The notes under the pieces are model-generated. The model saw only the letters and a list, made by a program, of their open reading frames with translations. It had not been told where the DNA came from and made no database searches. DNA of 64,000 nt from an uncultured Polaribacter sp. (GTDB taxonomy: Bacteria > Bacteroidota > Bacteroidia > Flavobacteriales > Flavobacteriaceae), in contig CANMHT010000003.1 of assembly GCA_947497755.1 (NCBI GenBank), positions 305,442 to 369,441 on the forward strand. Direction: 5' to 3'. Below, piece after piece: positions 27,322-35,950 of the stretch (position 1 is the stretch's first letter; every line of letters begins with the position of its first letter). The translations under genes were made by a program, and so were the position numbers.

Positions 27322-28035
27322 TTATACGGCTTTAGCTTCGCTTTTTAGTTTTTGACCACTTTCAGTTAGTTCATCACTAATGATAACACCATCTTTTAAA
27401 CGTACAACTCTTTTAGTTTGAGCAGCAACTTCTTCTTCGTGAGTAATTACAAAAACGGTCATTCCTTCATCATTAATATCTTTTAATAAATCCATTACCG
27501 AATCAGTTGTTGTAGAATCTAATGCTCCTGTTGGCTCATCTGCTAAAACTACTTTTGGTTTAGTTACCAAAGCTCTCGCAATTGCTACACGTTGTTTTTG
27601 ACCTCCAGAAAGCTCATTAGGTAAGTGATTAGCCCAATCTTTTAACCCTACTTTTTCTAAATATTCTAGGGCTATTTTTAAACGCTCTTTACGTTTCATT
27701 CCTTTATAATATAAAGGCAATGCTACATTTTCTAAGGCCGTTTTATAAGATATTAAATTAAAAGATTGGAAAACAAAACCTAAGAATTTATTACGTAATA
27801 CCGCAGCTTTCTTTTCATTTAGGTTTTTAATTAACTGACCATTAAGATAGTATTCTCCTTCATCATGTTCATCTAAAAGACCTACAATATTTAACAAAGT
27901 AGATTTTCCTGAACCAGAAGATCCCATAATAGATACAAATTCACCTTCTTTAATATGTAAATCTATTCCTTTTAAAACGTGTAAAGAATCTTTACCGATT
28001 GGATAAGACTTGTGTAGTTTTTTTATTTCTAGCAT
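27322..28035 (-). CDS. ABC transporter ATP-binding protein, MacB/LolD type
   Basis: Cytoplasmic ATPase of 237 residues, first gene of the four-gene MacAB-like operon. It has Walker A GSSGSGKST, a Q loop in FVFQSFNLI, signature LSGGQKQR, Walker B VVLADEPTGALDS and switch His in VFVITHEEEVA. Length and the GALDS D-loop are typical of the MacB/LolD/FtsE group. It powers the FtsX-like permease pair directly downstream. Divergent from the DCC gene, leaving about 210 bases for both promoters. Confidence 0.95.
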   Translation of the reverse strand: MLEIKKLHKSYPIGKDSLHVLKGIDLHIKEGEFVSIMGSSGSGKSTLLNIVGLLDEHDEGEYYLNGQLIKNLNEKKAAVLRNKFLGFVFQSFNLISYKTALENVALPLYYKGMKRKERLKIALEYLEKVGLKDWANHLPNELSGGQKQRVAIARALVTKPKVVLADEPTGALDSTTTDSVMDLLKDINDEGMTVFVITHEEEVAAQTKRVVRLKDGVIISDELTESGQKLKSEAKAV

Positions 28036-28248
28036 TTGGATTAGTTAATTTTAATCTAAAATAGTTATTGTAAAAATTTCTAGCTGCTAATGTTTTGTTA
28101 AAAACGATTGTTCATTTCGCTTAAAAACTTAATAGTTAGAAATACTTCCGAGTATCTGACGCCTCAAAAAGAAAATTGTTACAAGAAAATCAAAAAAAAA
28201 GTAGAAATTTGTAAAATAATTTTAGTTATAAAAGCAATCACTCAAAAA

Positions 28249-28668
28249 ATGGTCTCTAAATTTCTTCAAGAAAATCATCAAATCATCCTTTTTGACGGTG
28301 TATGTAACTTTTGTAACTCCAGCGTTTTACGAATTATTAAACACGATAAAAAGAATGTTTTTTTATTTACTTCCTTACAATCTGAAATAGGAAAACAAAT
28401 AACAGCACATTTTGATATTGATACCTCAAAAGTAGATTCAATTGTTTTAGTAACATCTGAAAAAGAGTTTTTCGTAAAATCTACCGCTGCTTTAAAAATC
28501 TTACAACAATTTGGAGGCTTTTGGAAACTCTTGCAAGTTGGCTGGGTATTCCCGCTGTTTTTAAGAGATCGTATCTATAGTTATATTGCAAAAAACAGAT
28601 ACAAATGGTTTGGTAAAAAGGAAAGCTGCATGATTCCTTCTCCAGAAATACAATCAAAATTTATTTAA
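28249..28668 (+). CDS. DCC-family (DUF393) thiol-disulfide oxidoreductase-like protein
   Basis: A 139-residue protein. I place the start at 28249 (MVSKFLQENHQIILFDGVCN), since the in-frame extension to 28108 is lysine-rich and does not resemble the family. The defining motif FDGVCNFCNSSV (D-G-V-C-N-x-C) is present, followed by FTSLQSEIGKQI, and V-x-x-K-S-T-A-A-L in the middle. DUF393 proteins have a thioredoxin-like fold; the activity is predicted only. First gene of an apparent operon with an HAD phosphatase, an NTF2-like protein and a broken HAD gene. Confidence 0.85.
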   Translation: MVSKFLQENHQIILFDGVCNFCNSSVLRIIKHDKKNVFLFTSLQSEIGKQITAHFDIDTSKVDSIVLVTSEKEFFVKSTAALKILQQFGGFWKLLQVGWVFPLFLRDRIYSYIAKNRYKWFGKKESCMIPSPEIQSKFI

Positions 28669-28671
28669 CTA

Positions 28672-29319
28672 ATGAAAGATATTAAATGTGTCATATTTGA
28701 CATGGATGGTGTAATTATTGATTCTGAATTACTTCATAAAAAAGCATATTACGAAACTTTTACTTCTTTAGGATTAGACGTATCTGAAGAATTATATAAA
28801 ACATTAACTGGATCTTCTACAATCAATGCATTTCAAAAGTTAATAGCACATTTCAAGTTAGATAAAAATCCTAATGAATTAGTACTACAAAAACGTGCTC
28901 GTTATGTTGACTTTTTTGAAAATGATCCTAATTTACATTTGGTAGATGGTGTAGAAGAAATCATTAAATATTTCTATAACAAAGGAATGACTTTAGTACT
29001 TGCCTCTTCTTCTGCTATGGTAAATATTAACCGAGTATTTAACCGTTTTGATTTAAACCAATACTTTACTGCTAAAATTAGTGGTGCCGACTTAAAAGAA
29101 TCAAAACCTCATCCAGAAATTTTTGAAAAGGCTGCCGTTTTGGGTAATACTCCTAAAGAAAATTGTATTGTTATTGAAGACTCTGATAACGGTGTTAAAG
29201 CTGCTAATGATGCTGGAATTTATGTTTTTGGATATCGTAATCCGCTTGCAGCAGATCAAACCCTTGAAAATGCTAATACTGTCATTACTAAGTTTAGTGA
29301 GTTAAAAAAGTTTATTTAA
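28672..29319 (+). CDS. HAD-family phosphatase, beta-phosphoglucomutase/phosphoglycolate-like
   Basis: Haloacid dehalogenase-superfamily hydrolase of 215 residues. Motif I is IFDMDGVIIDSE (nucleophile first Asp, acid third residue), with a helical cap after it. Motif II is LASSSA, motif III lysine is in ESKPHPEIF, and motif IV is VIEDSDNGVKAA. The subfamily contains beta-phosphoglucomutases and small sugar phosphatases; the SSSA after motif II favours a phosphatase. The gene starts 3 bases after the DCC gene and ends 1 base before the NTF2-like gene. Confidence 0.88.
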   Translation: MKDIKCVIFDMDGVIIDSELLHKKAYYETFTSLGLDVSEELYKTLTGSSTINAFQKLIAHFKLDKNPNELVLQKRARYVDFFENDPNLHLVDGVEEIIKYFYNKGMTLVLASSSAMVNINRVFNRFDLNQYFTAKISGADLKESKPHPEIFEKAAVLGNTPKENCIVIEDSDNGVKAANDAGIYVFGYRNPLAADQTLENANTVITKFSELKKFI

Positions 29320-29320
29320 A

Positions 29321-29704
29321 ATGCTCAAAGAAAACATAGCTAAAAAATATTTAGAGTACTTAGAAAATGGAGAGATAGAACAGCTAATAGATCTGTTTTC
29401 TGTAGCTGGTATTGTTGATTCTCCTATTTATGGTATCCAAAAAGCAAATACTTTTTATCATACATTGAGTAATGATACCTCTAACTCAAAACTCTTATTA
29501 AAAGGAATTTTTGAGCAAAAAGACTCTAATGATTTAGCGCTCTATTTTACTTATCATTGGACACTAAAAAACAATAGAGAAGTCGTATTTGATGTAGTAG
29601 ATATTATTGAATTCGATAAAGAAAATAAGATTAAAAAACTAAAAATCATTTACGATACTGTAGTAGCAAGAAACATTGTAGCTGAATTAAATAAAAACGA
29701 ATGA
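29321..29704 (+). CDS. NTF2-like (SnoaL-type) protein
   Basis: A 127-residue cytoplasmic protein with the cone-shaped NTF2 pattern. An N-terminal helix with a YLEYLENGEIEQLIDLFS start is followed by DSPIYGIQKANTFYHTL and three strands (KLLLKGIFEQ, ALYFTYHWTL, VVFDVVDIIEFD), ending in KIKKLKIIYDT. These folds serve as isomerases, hydrolases or binding proteins; no catalytic set is evident. The stop overlaps the start of the broken HAD gene as ATGA (29701-29704), suggesting translational coupling. Confidence 0.75.
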   Translation: MLKENIAKKYLEYLENGEIEQLIDLFSVAGIVDSPIYGIQKANTFYHTLSNDTSNSKLLLKGIFEQKDSNDLALYFTYHWTLKNNREVVFDVVDIIEFDKENKIKKLKIIYDTVVARNIVAELNKNE

Positions 29705-30359
29705 CTAAACAAACCCTCATCGTTTTTGACATAGATGGTACTTTAACCGAGATTCTGTAAAAATTCATCAAGAGAGTTTTGTTAAAAGCTTAATTGATAT
29801 AGGAGTTGAGCATATTGACAAAAATTTCAAAGCATACAAACATCATACAGACTCGTTTATTGCAAAAACTATCTTTGAACAAGATAGAAAAATACCTTTT
29901 TCAACAGCAAAAATTAATGAGTTTGAAAACCTCCTTCTTACATATATCGAAGGCTCAAATATTAGTGAAATTAATGGAGCAAATCGTTTGCTAAAAAATT
30001 TAGAAAATATTCCTGATATTGCTATTTGTTTTGCTACTGGATCATTATTAAAACCTGCTAAGTACAAGCTAAACAGTATTGGCATCAATTATTCTACGCA
30101 ACAATTAGTTGCTTCTAATCAAATTTTTGAACGAGAACAAATTGTACTTAAAGCTATAGAAAATGCTAAAAAGTTTTATAATGTTGATAACTTTAGAAGA
30201 ATTATTTCTGTAGGTGATGGTTTATGGGATTTAAAAACCGCTCAAAATTTAGGAATTGAGTTTATCGGAATTGGCAACATGCATAAAGAAGTATTATTTG
30301 AAAATGGTATGCAAAGGCATTTTGAAGATTTGACTTTAATCTGGAGTAAAACAAAATAA
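29701..30359 (+). pseudogene. Frameshifted HAD-family hydrolase
   Basis: The ATG at 29701 opens MTKQTLIVFDIDGTLT, a perfect HAD motif I, but stops at 29758-29760 after 19 codons. The rest of the protein continues in another frame from about 29751 (GAT TCT GTA..., giving D-S-V-K-I-H-Q-E-S-F) to 30359, with motif II CFATGS and motif IV VGDGLWDLKTA. Removing one of the two GA units at 29749-29752 joins the frames into a normal HAD of about 218 residues. So there is a 2-base tandem duplication, or a sequencing error. Conserved motifs downstream suggest recent damage. It is the last gene of the DCC/HAD/NTF2 operon. Confidence 0.85.
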
Positions 30360-30667
30360 AACCATTCTAACTACTTAAATTTAAACACAAAAGCTCTACT
30401 AGGGTTTCTGTGTGCTAAAAGCATATACAATAGAAGTTTAAACTGCATTTTATTTCTCCTTCATATTTATAATTTGGTTAGTTTTTATTCTAACAAATAT
30501 CATAAATAGTACTTAACACATTATTATTAAATGATTAATAATACCAACTTCTTTTACAGGGTTAGATTTTGTTTTATAGGGTTTCCACAGGAAACCCTAT
30601 TCTTTTAATGTTTGGTCTATTCCTTACTTCGTTATACATAAAAATTCTAATCATTAAAAATTTAAAA
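30360..30667. other. Intergenic stretch with one strong hairpin
   Basis: Between the broken HAD gene and the convergent FISUMP gene I see no open frame of note. The clear element is a perfect 10-base stem (ATAGGGTTTC at 30576-30585, complement 30591-30600) with a 5-base loop. On the plus strand it is followed by TCTTTTA, so it may end the HAD operon about 220 bases after the stop; the minus-strand tail is poor in T. Confidence 0.55.
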
Positions 30668-31843
30668 CTATTCCTTTATACAACGTATTGCACGCCCCTC
30701 TGAGCGTCTGTCGTTCGCTTTACCAACGGCCGAGGTGCTATAAGCATTGATTAAATCTCCAATGGTGATATCGTACGATCCATTGAACATGTCCGCCGTC
30801 GCCGTATGATAAACCATTTGTGAATTCGCCCCATATTTAGCTCCTACAGCCCTATCTCTATAACCAGTTGTACACAATTTTAGAAACCCATTGAAGATAT
30901 CTGTGGCATTTGTATAATATGCTGTATTATTTGTTCCATAATCTTGGAATAATTCTGCTCGCCATTCTGTAACTGTAGGTACTCTAAAGCCTTTTGGGCA
31001 AGGATCATTTGCATCCACTCTTACAGGGGCTGCTTCGGTTCCACTATTCCATAAAGCATCATCTTGATTTGCATTTGGACGCCAATCATACGGAGTAGAT
31101 GGAGTATACACAAACTTATTTCCTGGGTTTAAAGATTTAGTCGAGGTAGTTAAACTATTTCTTTTTTCATGACCATCTGTATTTCTTCCCCATTGGTACA
31201 AATCACCACGTGCATTGGCATCATTATCAACTGAGGTTGCTACTTGTGTTGCTCCTAAATTCCTATCTAACCATTGTTTTCCTGTTTTGGGGCTAGTCAC
31301 AACTTTATACGTTAATCCGTTATGTACAATATCTGCAAGATTTACCATGCTTTGTACTTCTGCATGTGTAGCTGGCACAGAAAACAGATCAGGGTTAGCA
31401 TCTATATACAATTGGTACCCTTCTTCGTTAGCTACTGAAATACCTGTCAGCGCTGGAACTATATCATTTAACTGAGCTATAGTTACAACAGATTTCACAA
31501 CATCTGGATTATCTGCCTCATCTCCAATTTGTTTTAAAGTAGCGTCTACATTAAATACCTCAGAAGTTCCTAAATCTATTGATTTAAATTTAGTTCCATT
31601 AAACAAATACAAACCACTTGGTGAGCAATCTAAACAATAAACCATAAGTCCAATTGCAGGTTCATTAATTGCAGATAACTGAGTTTTACTTAATCTTGGT
31701 AATAAAAACCCTTTATTAGTAGATTTTAACTCTAAAATAGCAGATTTATCTGGTTTTGCTGTTCCTATACCTCGTTGAGCATTACCAAAAATAGTAGCTA
31801 TTAAACAAAGTAACACCATAAACTTGTGTATTTTTCTTTTCAT
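30668..31843 (-). CDS. Secreted FISUMP-domain protein
   Basis: Exported protein of about 391 residues. The start at 31843 (MKRKIHKFMVLLCLIATIFG) gives a signal peptide ending GNAQ; the longer in-frame extension has none. The N-terminal part (GIGTAKPDKSAILELKSTNKGFLLPRL...) is the usual leader of Bacteroidota surface proteins. The C-terminal ~190 residues are a Fibrobacter succinogenes major paralogous domain: GKQWLDRNLGATQVATS, GDLYQWGR, DPCPKGFRVPTVTEW, FKLCTTGYRDR-like and RSEGRAIRCIKE. Likely surface-located; function unknown. The 3' part has visibly higher G+C than its neighbours. Confidence 0.85.
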   Translation of the reverse strand: MKRKIHKFMVLLCLIATIFGNAQRGIGTAKPDKSAILELKSTNKGFLLPRLSKTQLSAINEPAIGLMVYCLDCSPSGLYLFNGTKFKSIDLGTSEVFNVDATLKQIGDEADNPDVVKSVVTIAQLNDIVPALTGISVANEEGYQLYIDANPDLFSVPATHAEVQSMVNLADIVHNGLTYKVVTSPKTGKQWLDRNLGATQVATSVDNDANARGDLYQWGRNTDGHEKRNSLTTSTKSLNPGNKFVYTPSTPYDWRPNANQDDALWNSGTEAAPVRVDANDPCPKGFRVPTVTEWRAELFQDYGTNNTAYYTNATDIFNGFLKLCTTGYRDRAVGAKYGANSQMVYHTATADMFNGSYDITIGDLINAYSTSAVGKANDRRSEGRAIRCIKE

Positions 31844-31993
31844 AAATATCGCCTTAAAATAATTTGTTAATGACGCTAATTTAACATTGAATAAGTTTTT
31901 ACACTTTAAATTTTCATGAACATATATTATTTCACAAGAATTAAAATTAAACACTATTTATGAGGGTATTATACACAAAATATAAATAAAAAG

Positions 31994-33154
31994 CTATTTT
32001 AAACTACTTAAAATAAAGTCAATTGTTTTATTGGTGTTTTTATTTTTGGTAAAGGCATCTGTAATGTGTTTTGAAGATACTGCCAATCCTTTTTCGATTA
32101 AGCTCTCAATGGTATCAACATATTCTAAAGATACTTTTCCAGTTAATAGTAAGCTCAAATCTTGTTGACTCTGGTAATAATCATATACCTTTTTTAATCC
32201 TGATAAATACAAGTAATCTTTAGTAAAACCACCTCCACGATGCGCTCTTAATGTGATATAAAATGCAGTTTCGCGATCTAAATCATAATTGTTATGCAAC
32301 AACCTAAACGTTTTAGAAAAAGAATATCCTTTTGCCAAACTATGTACAGCAATTACTCTATAAGCCAATTCTTTTAAGCGTTTTAAAGTCAGATTCCCAG
32401 ACATATATTCGCTAAAAACAGCCAATCCCTCTTGAGTTTCTTCATTATTTGGCAATCCATGAGAAAAGATTTTTAACTGATGTAATAAACCATTCATAGT
32501 TGTCACTAAGTGAACTCCAATTTCATGATTATTTAACACCGCCATTTCATTGTCTGAAAAAGTATGATTACTATTAACAAAAAGTGTTTTTAAATTGTTA
32601 GAAACCATAGCAATTGCTGCCATTTTATCTGAAGATTTTATGTCAAAATCAAAATCGTATTGTGATGCATATTCTCTAAATATTGCTACGGCATCTTCTG
32701 ATGAATATTTAGGCTGAAACATTGCTGCTTGTAAATCTTCATCTTCAAAATGTAAAATAAACTTCGCATTTTCTACATCTTGTTCAGTTGGAGAACCAAA
32801 AGAACGCAAACTATTGTAATAAAACTTTTTTCCTTCTCCGATAGTTTCAATACACTGAATTAAACCAGAATAGAAATAGATGATTTCTTCATACAAGTTT
32901 CTAAGTTCATTGTCTTTAATTGACGCTAAAGGCAATGCAAAAAACTCTTTATGTAATTTAAACTTATCAAAATCTCTTGAAGGATATACAAAAACAGGAT
33001 CTGTTAAATATTTAGATGCAAAGAATTTTTCTTTTTCTTCTTCGATATTTACAGGATTTACATAGCTTAATAATTCAATTTTCTTAACCAAATTATCTAT
33101 GTAATTATCAATCTTAAAAAGTGGTTCAGTTGCTACATTATTTTCAGTCGACAT
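31994..33154 (-). CDS. QEGLA-motif protein (DUF1704), metallopeptidase-like
   Basis: Cytoplasmic protein of 386 residues of the family named for its QEGLA motif (flavohemoglobin expression-modulating in databases). It carries NHEIGVHLVTTMNG (about residue 210), an H-E-x-x-x-H metal-binding pattern, and EETQEGLAVFSEYMSG about 28 residues later, whose glutamate could be the third ligand. This suggests a zinc peptidase-like enzyme. It is the last gene of a four-gene operon with an ATP-grasp ligase, a sulfurtransferase and an N-formylglutamate amidohydrolase. True substrate unknown. Confidence 0.85.
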   Translation of the reverse strand: MSTENNVATEPLFKIDNYIDNLVKKIELLSYVNPVNIEEEKEKFFASKYLTDPVFVYPSRDFDKFKLHKEFFALPLASIKDNELRNLYEEIIYFYSGLIQCIETIGEGKKFYYNSLRSFGSPTEQDVENAKFILHFEDEDLQAAMFQPKYSSEDAVAIFREYASQYDFDFDIKSSDKMAAIAMVSNNLKTLFVNSNHTFSDNEMAVLNNHEIGVHLVTTMNGLLHQLKIFSHGLPNNEETQEGLAVFSEYMSGNLTLKRLKELAYRVIAVHSLAKGYSFSKTFRLLHNNYDLDRETAFYITLRAHRGGGFTKDYLYLSGLKKVYDYYQSQQDLSLLLTGKVSLEYVDTIESLIEKGLAVSSKHITDAFTKNKNTNKTIDFILSSLK

Positions 33155-33182
33155 TGCTCTTAGTGCTTAAAGTACTGCAAAA

Positions 33183-34013
33183 TTACATTTTATGTGTAGT
33201 ATAAAAAGCATTTGCGTGTTTTTTTAATTCAGTTTTTAAATAATCTTCCACAGCTTTTACAACTTCTGGATACATTATTTGTTCTAATTCATCGCAATAT
33301 ACTTTGGCTATCTCAGTTGCTAAAACCAAGGTATTCTTAAAATGCTCTGTTATAAATTTTAAAAAATATCCGTTTCCTTGAAAGGTATCGTTAATTTTAG
33401 CTGTTGACTTAATATTGTTGGGCAAAGGCATCTTTTCTAGAATTGCTCGCCAAGATTCAATCTCATTTTTAAATCTATCATTATCAATATTGGCAGTTCC
33501 TAAATTCCAGGTTGGCACTTCTCTATCCCATCGTTTCCAGTTATAAGAATGCATATCATATACAATACATACACCAAACTTTTCTTCTAGTTTTGTAAGT
33601 AATGTATGTACAATTTTATAAAAATTTTGATGCTTTTCCAGACTCTTTACTTTCATTGATTCGGGCAATTCTTCTTTCCATAATTGCTTTCCCCAAGCAT
33701 CTTTATAAATAGCCGTTTCTGGTGCTCTATTAAGATCATATTCAAACCTAGAATCCATTCCGGCAATAACAATAGGATGTGACTGAACCATATTTTTTGT
33801 TGCTGGATCTTCTTCAAACCAACGTTCATATTCGGTATGCAAACAATTACTCCACAATTCTTTTCTAAATTGATGACCATCATGAACCGCTCCACAAACA
33901 TATGGCACATAGGCATCAATCTTAATTGTAAATGAATAATCCTCAACTACAGCTTCAAATGTTTCTTCTGCAGTAATTTTTGCTCGAATCTCTTCAACTG
34001 TTAATTTTTGCAT
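33183..34013 (-). CDS. N-formylglutamate amidohydrolase family protein
   Basis: Hydrolase of 276 residues of the N-formylglutamate amidohydrolase fold. Visible pieces include VQSHPIVIAGMDSRFEYDLNR (family D-x-R...D-x-N-R), the zinc-site-like CIVYDMHSYNWKRWDRE and VPTWNLGTANIDNDRF. The classic enzyme releases formate and glutamate in histidine breakdown, but no hut genes are near. Instead it lies between a sulfurtransferase (5-base gap) and the QEGLA protein (28-base gap), so it probably cleaves some other N-acyl or peptide substrate made in this operon. Confidence 0.82.
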   Translation of the reverse strand: MQKLTVEEIRAKITAEETFEAVVEDYSFTIKIDAYVPYVCGAVHDGHQFRKELWSNCLHTEYERWFEEDPATKNMVQSHPIVIAGMDSRFEYDLNRAPETAIYKDAWGKQLWKEELPESMKVKSLEKHQNFYKIVHTLLTKLEEKFGVCIVYDMHSYNWKRWDREVPTWNLGTANIDNDRFKNEIESWRAILEKMPLPNNIKSTAKINDTFQGNGYFLKFITEHFKNTLVLATEIAKVYCDELEQIMYPEVVKAVEDYLKTELKKHANAFYTTHKM

Positions 34014-34018
34014 ATTTT

Positions 34019-34870
34019 TTATCTTTCTATTGGTAATTCAGTCAAACTTCCCCACTCTGTCCAAGATCCATCATACACAGCTAACCTATCATAACCTGCA
34101 ACCGTTGCTCCTAATGCTAATACACAAGCAGTAATTCCAGAACCACAAGAAAAAACCAATGCTTTCTCCTCTGCTTCTTTTTTAGTAAACAATTCTTGTA
34201 ATGCTTTTTTTGATTTTAATTGATGATTGTTTAGCAAACTACCATAAGGTAAGCTTTTAGAATTAGGAATATGTCCACCTCTTACTTCTTTTCTTGGTTC
34301 TGGAGCAGTAGCAAAAAACCGACCTTCAGAGCGTGCATCTAAAATTTGTTGGTTTGGATCTTTTATTGCTTCTAAAACTTGAGTATAATCTATCATTTTA
34401 TTCGGTTGATATTTTGCAACAAAATTTCCAGAATCAAATGTCTTATTTACCTTTTGCTCTATAGAATAATTTGCATCTTTCCATGCAGGAAATCCTCCAT
34501 CTAACACAGCAACATTTTCAAATCCCATACTTTTAAACATCCACCAAACTCGAGCAGAAGAATATATTCCATGCTCATCATATACCACAATACAACTCTC
34601 TTTGTTTATTCCTAATGCTCTTGCTTTTACTTGAAAGGCGTTTGCTCCCAATAAGGTATTTGGGAAAGGAGCATCTTTTTTAGAGAATGCATTTTTTATA
34701 TCAAAAAATCGAGCACCAATTATCTGATTCTTTTCAATTTTCTGAGTGTTTTTTTGAGATGTTACTTTGGGTAATGTTCCGTTTAAAACGATTAAATTGG
34801 TTGCATCTATATGTTGATACAACCAATTTACCGAAACTAACGATTTATTTATTTGTAATAATTTCGTCAT
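34019..34870 (-). CDS. Sulfurtransferase, tandem rhodanese (3-mercaptopyruvate/thiosulfate type)
   Basis: Two-domain rhodanese of 283 residues. The N-terminal inactive domain has VVYDEHGIYSSARVWWMFKSMGFENVAVLDGGFPAW. The C-terminal domain has ILDARSEGRFFATAPEPRKEVRGGHIPNS and the active-site Cys in FSCGSGITACVLALG. CGSGIT(A) is the 3-mercaptopyruvate sulfurtransferase-type loop. It moves sulfane sulfur from 3-mercaptopyruvate or thiosulfate to a thiol acceptor. It lies 8 bases after the ATP-grasp gene and 5 before the amidohydrolase, so the four genes are co-transcribed. Confidence 0.92.
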   Translation of the reverse strand: MTKLLQINKSLVSVNWLYQHIDATNLIVLNGTLPKVTSQKNTQKIEKNQIIGARFFDIKNAFSKKDAPFPNTLLGANAFQVKARALGINKESCIVVYDEHGIYSSARVWWMFKSMGFENVAVLDGGFPAWKDANYSIEQKVNKTFDSGNFVAKYQPNKMIDYTQVLEAIKDPNQQILDARSEGRFFATAPEPRKEVRGGHIPNSKSLPYGSLLNNHQLKSKKALQELFTKKEAEEKALVFSCGSGITACVLALGATVAGYDRLAVYDGSWTEWGSLTELPIER

Positions 34871-34878
34871 TCTATAAT

Positions 34879-35913
34879 TTAGGCTTCCTCTACTCTTCTC
34901 TTCAAATCTGTCATTCGTCTAAACGAAGCATTCTTTTCTAATACTTTACTTTCTAAAAAGTCGATTACTTTTTCTTGTAGTTTTGTTTTGGCTATTTTGT
35001 TGATATAAGTAATTCCTCCCGGACTCATTACATTTACTTCAACAAGTTTCCCTCCTATTACATCGATCCCAACAAAATACAAACCGTCTTTTACCAATTT
35101 AGGACCAATCTTTTTACACAATAATTTTTCTTGTGGAGTTAACTTGTGTTTTTCTACTCTTCCGCCAGCAGATACATTAGAGCGATGATCTTTATCTCCA
35201 GGAATTCGTCTCATTGCGCCAATAGGCATTCCGTTAAGCATTAAGATTCGTACATCTCCTTTTTCTGCACCTTCAATATATTCTTGTAAAATTACATAAT
35301 CAGAAGTTCCATCGTTTTTATTAATATAAAAATCTAGTAATGAGTTGATATTTCCCATTGCAGATTTTTCTATCAAAATCACTCCAGAACCACCAAAACC
35401 ATTCAATGGCTTCAGTATCATCTTATCTGCAGAAGATTCTTCAATCATTCTAATTAAATAATTCTTGTTTTTAGAAACGTGAGTTACTGGAATAATTTCA
35501 TTATTAGGATCTTCAAAAACTGCAGTATACAACTTATTATTTCCTTCTCGCATTCCTCTTACAGAATTGATAATAAATACGTCATCTTTTACAGAGTCTA
35601 AAAAATTAAGCATCAATGGATCTAAAGGAGGTTCTGCCCTCATAAAAATAGCATCAAATCCTGCTAATGGTAACATTTCTTCTCTTGTAACCGCTTGTTT
35701 GTAAAAAGATTTGATACTAGATGGTACTTTCTCCATCCTATTAATAATGGTACAAAAAGCATTGGTAACACTATTTCTAATAGTTAAGTTGGCCGGAGAG
35801 CAAATAGCAACTCCATGACCTCTTTTTGCACATTCGTGAATTAATGTTAATGAAGTATCGTTTTCTGGCGACTTGATGGTGTCCCAAGGATACATTAAAA
35901 AACATATGTTCAT
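34879..35913 (-). CDS. Glutathione-synthetase-like ATP-grasp ligase
   Basis: ATP-grasp enzyme of 344 residues resembling GshB. The N-terminal domain starts MNICFLMYPWDTI and contains DAIFMRAEPPLDP, like the GshB substrate domain. The ATP-grasp core has MILKPLNGFGGSGVILIEK, ILQEYIEGAEKGDVRILMLNG and VEVNVMSPGGITYINKIAKT. Database tools would call it glutathione synthetase. The same window carries bshB1 of bacillithiol synthesis and no gshA, so I think it joins some other gamma-glutamyl or amino-acid substrate to an amine. First gene of the four-gene operon. Confidence 0.85.
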   Translation of the reverse strand: MNICFLMYPWDTIKSPENDTSLTLIHECAKRGHGVAICSPANLTIRNSVTNAFCTIINRMEKVPSSIKSFYKQAVTREEMLPLAGFDAIFMRAEPPLDPLMLNFLDSVKDDVFIINSVRGMREGNNKLYTAVFEDPNNEIIPVTHVSKNKNYLIRMIEESSADKMILKPLNGFGGSGVILIEKSAMGNINSLLDFYINKNDGTSDYVILQEYIEGAEKGDVRILMLNGMPIGAMRRIPGDKDHRSNVSAGGRVEKHKLTPQEKLLCKKIGPKLVKDGLYFVGIDVIGGKLVEVNVMSPGGITYINKIAKTKLQEKVIDFLESKVLEKNASFRRMTDLKRRVEEA

Positions 35914-35950
35914 AATTAATAACGCTTATTTAGTTAGTTGATATAAATAT

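Noticed and set aside
29988..30359. Independent gene of 123 codons
   Set aside because: It is the 3' part of the frameshifted HAD gene; the frame is open upstream to the break at about 29751 and lacks motif I on its own.
34879..35913. Naming the ATP-grasp gene gshB for glutathione synthesis
   Set aside because: No gshA is seen, bshB1 is present, and the operon context points to another product.
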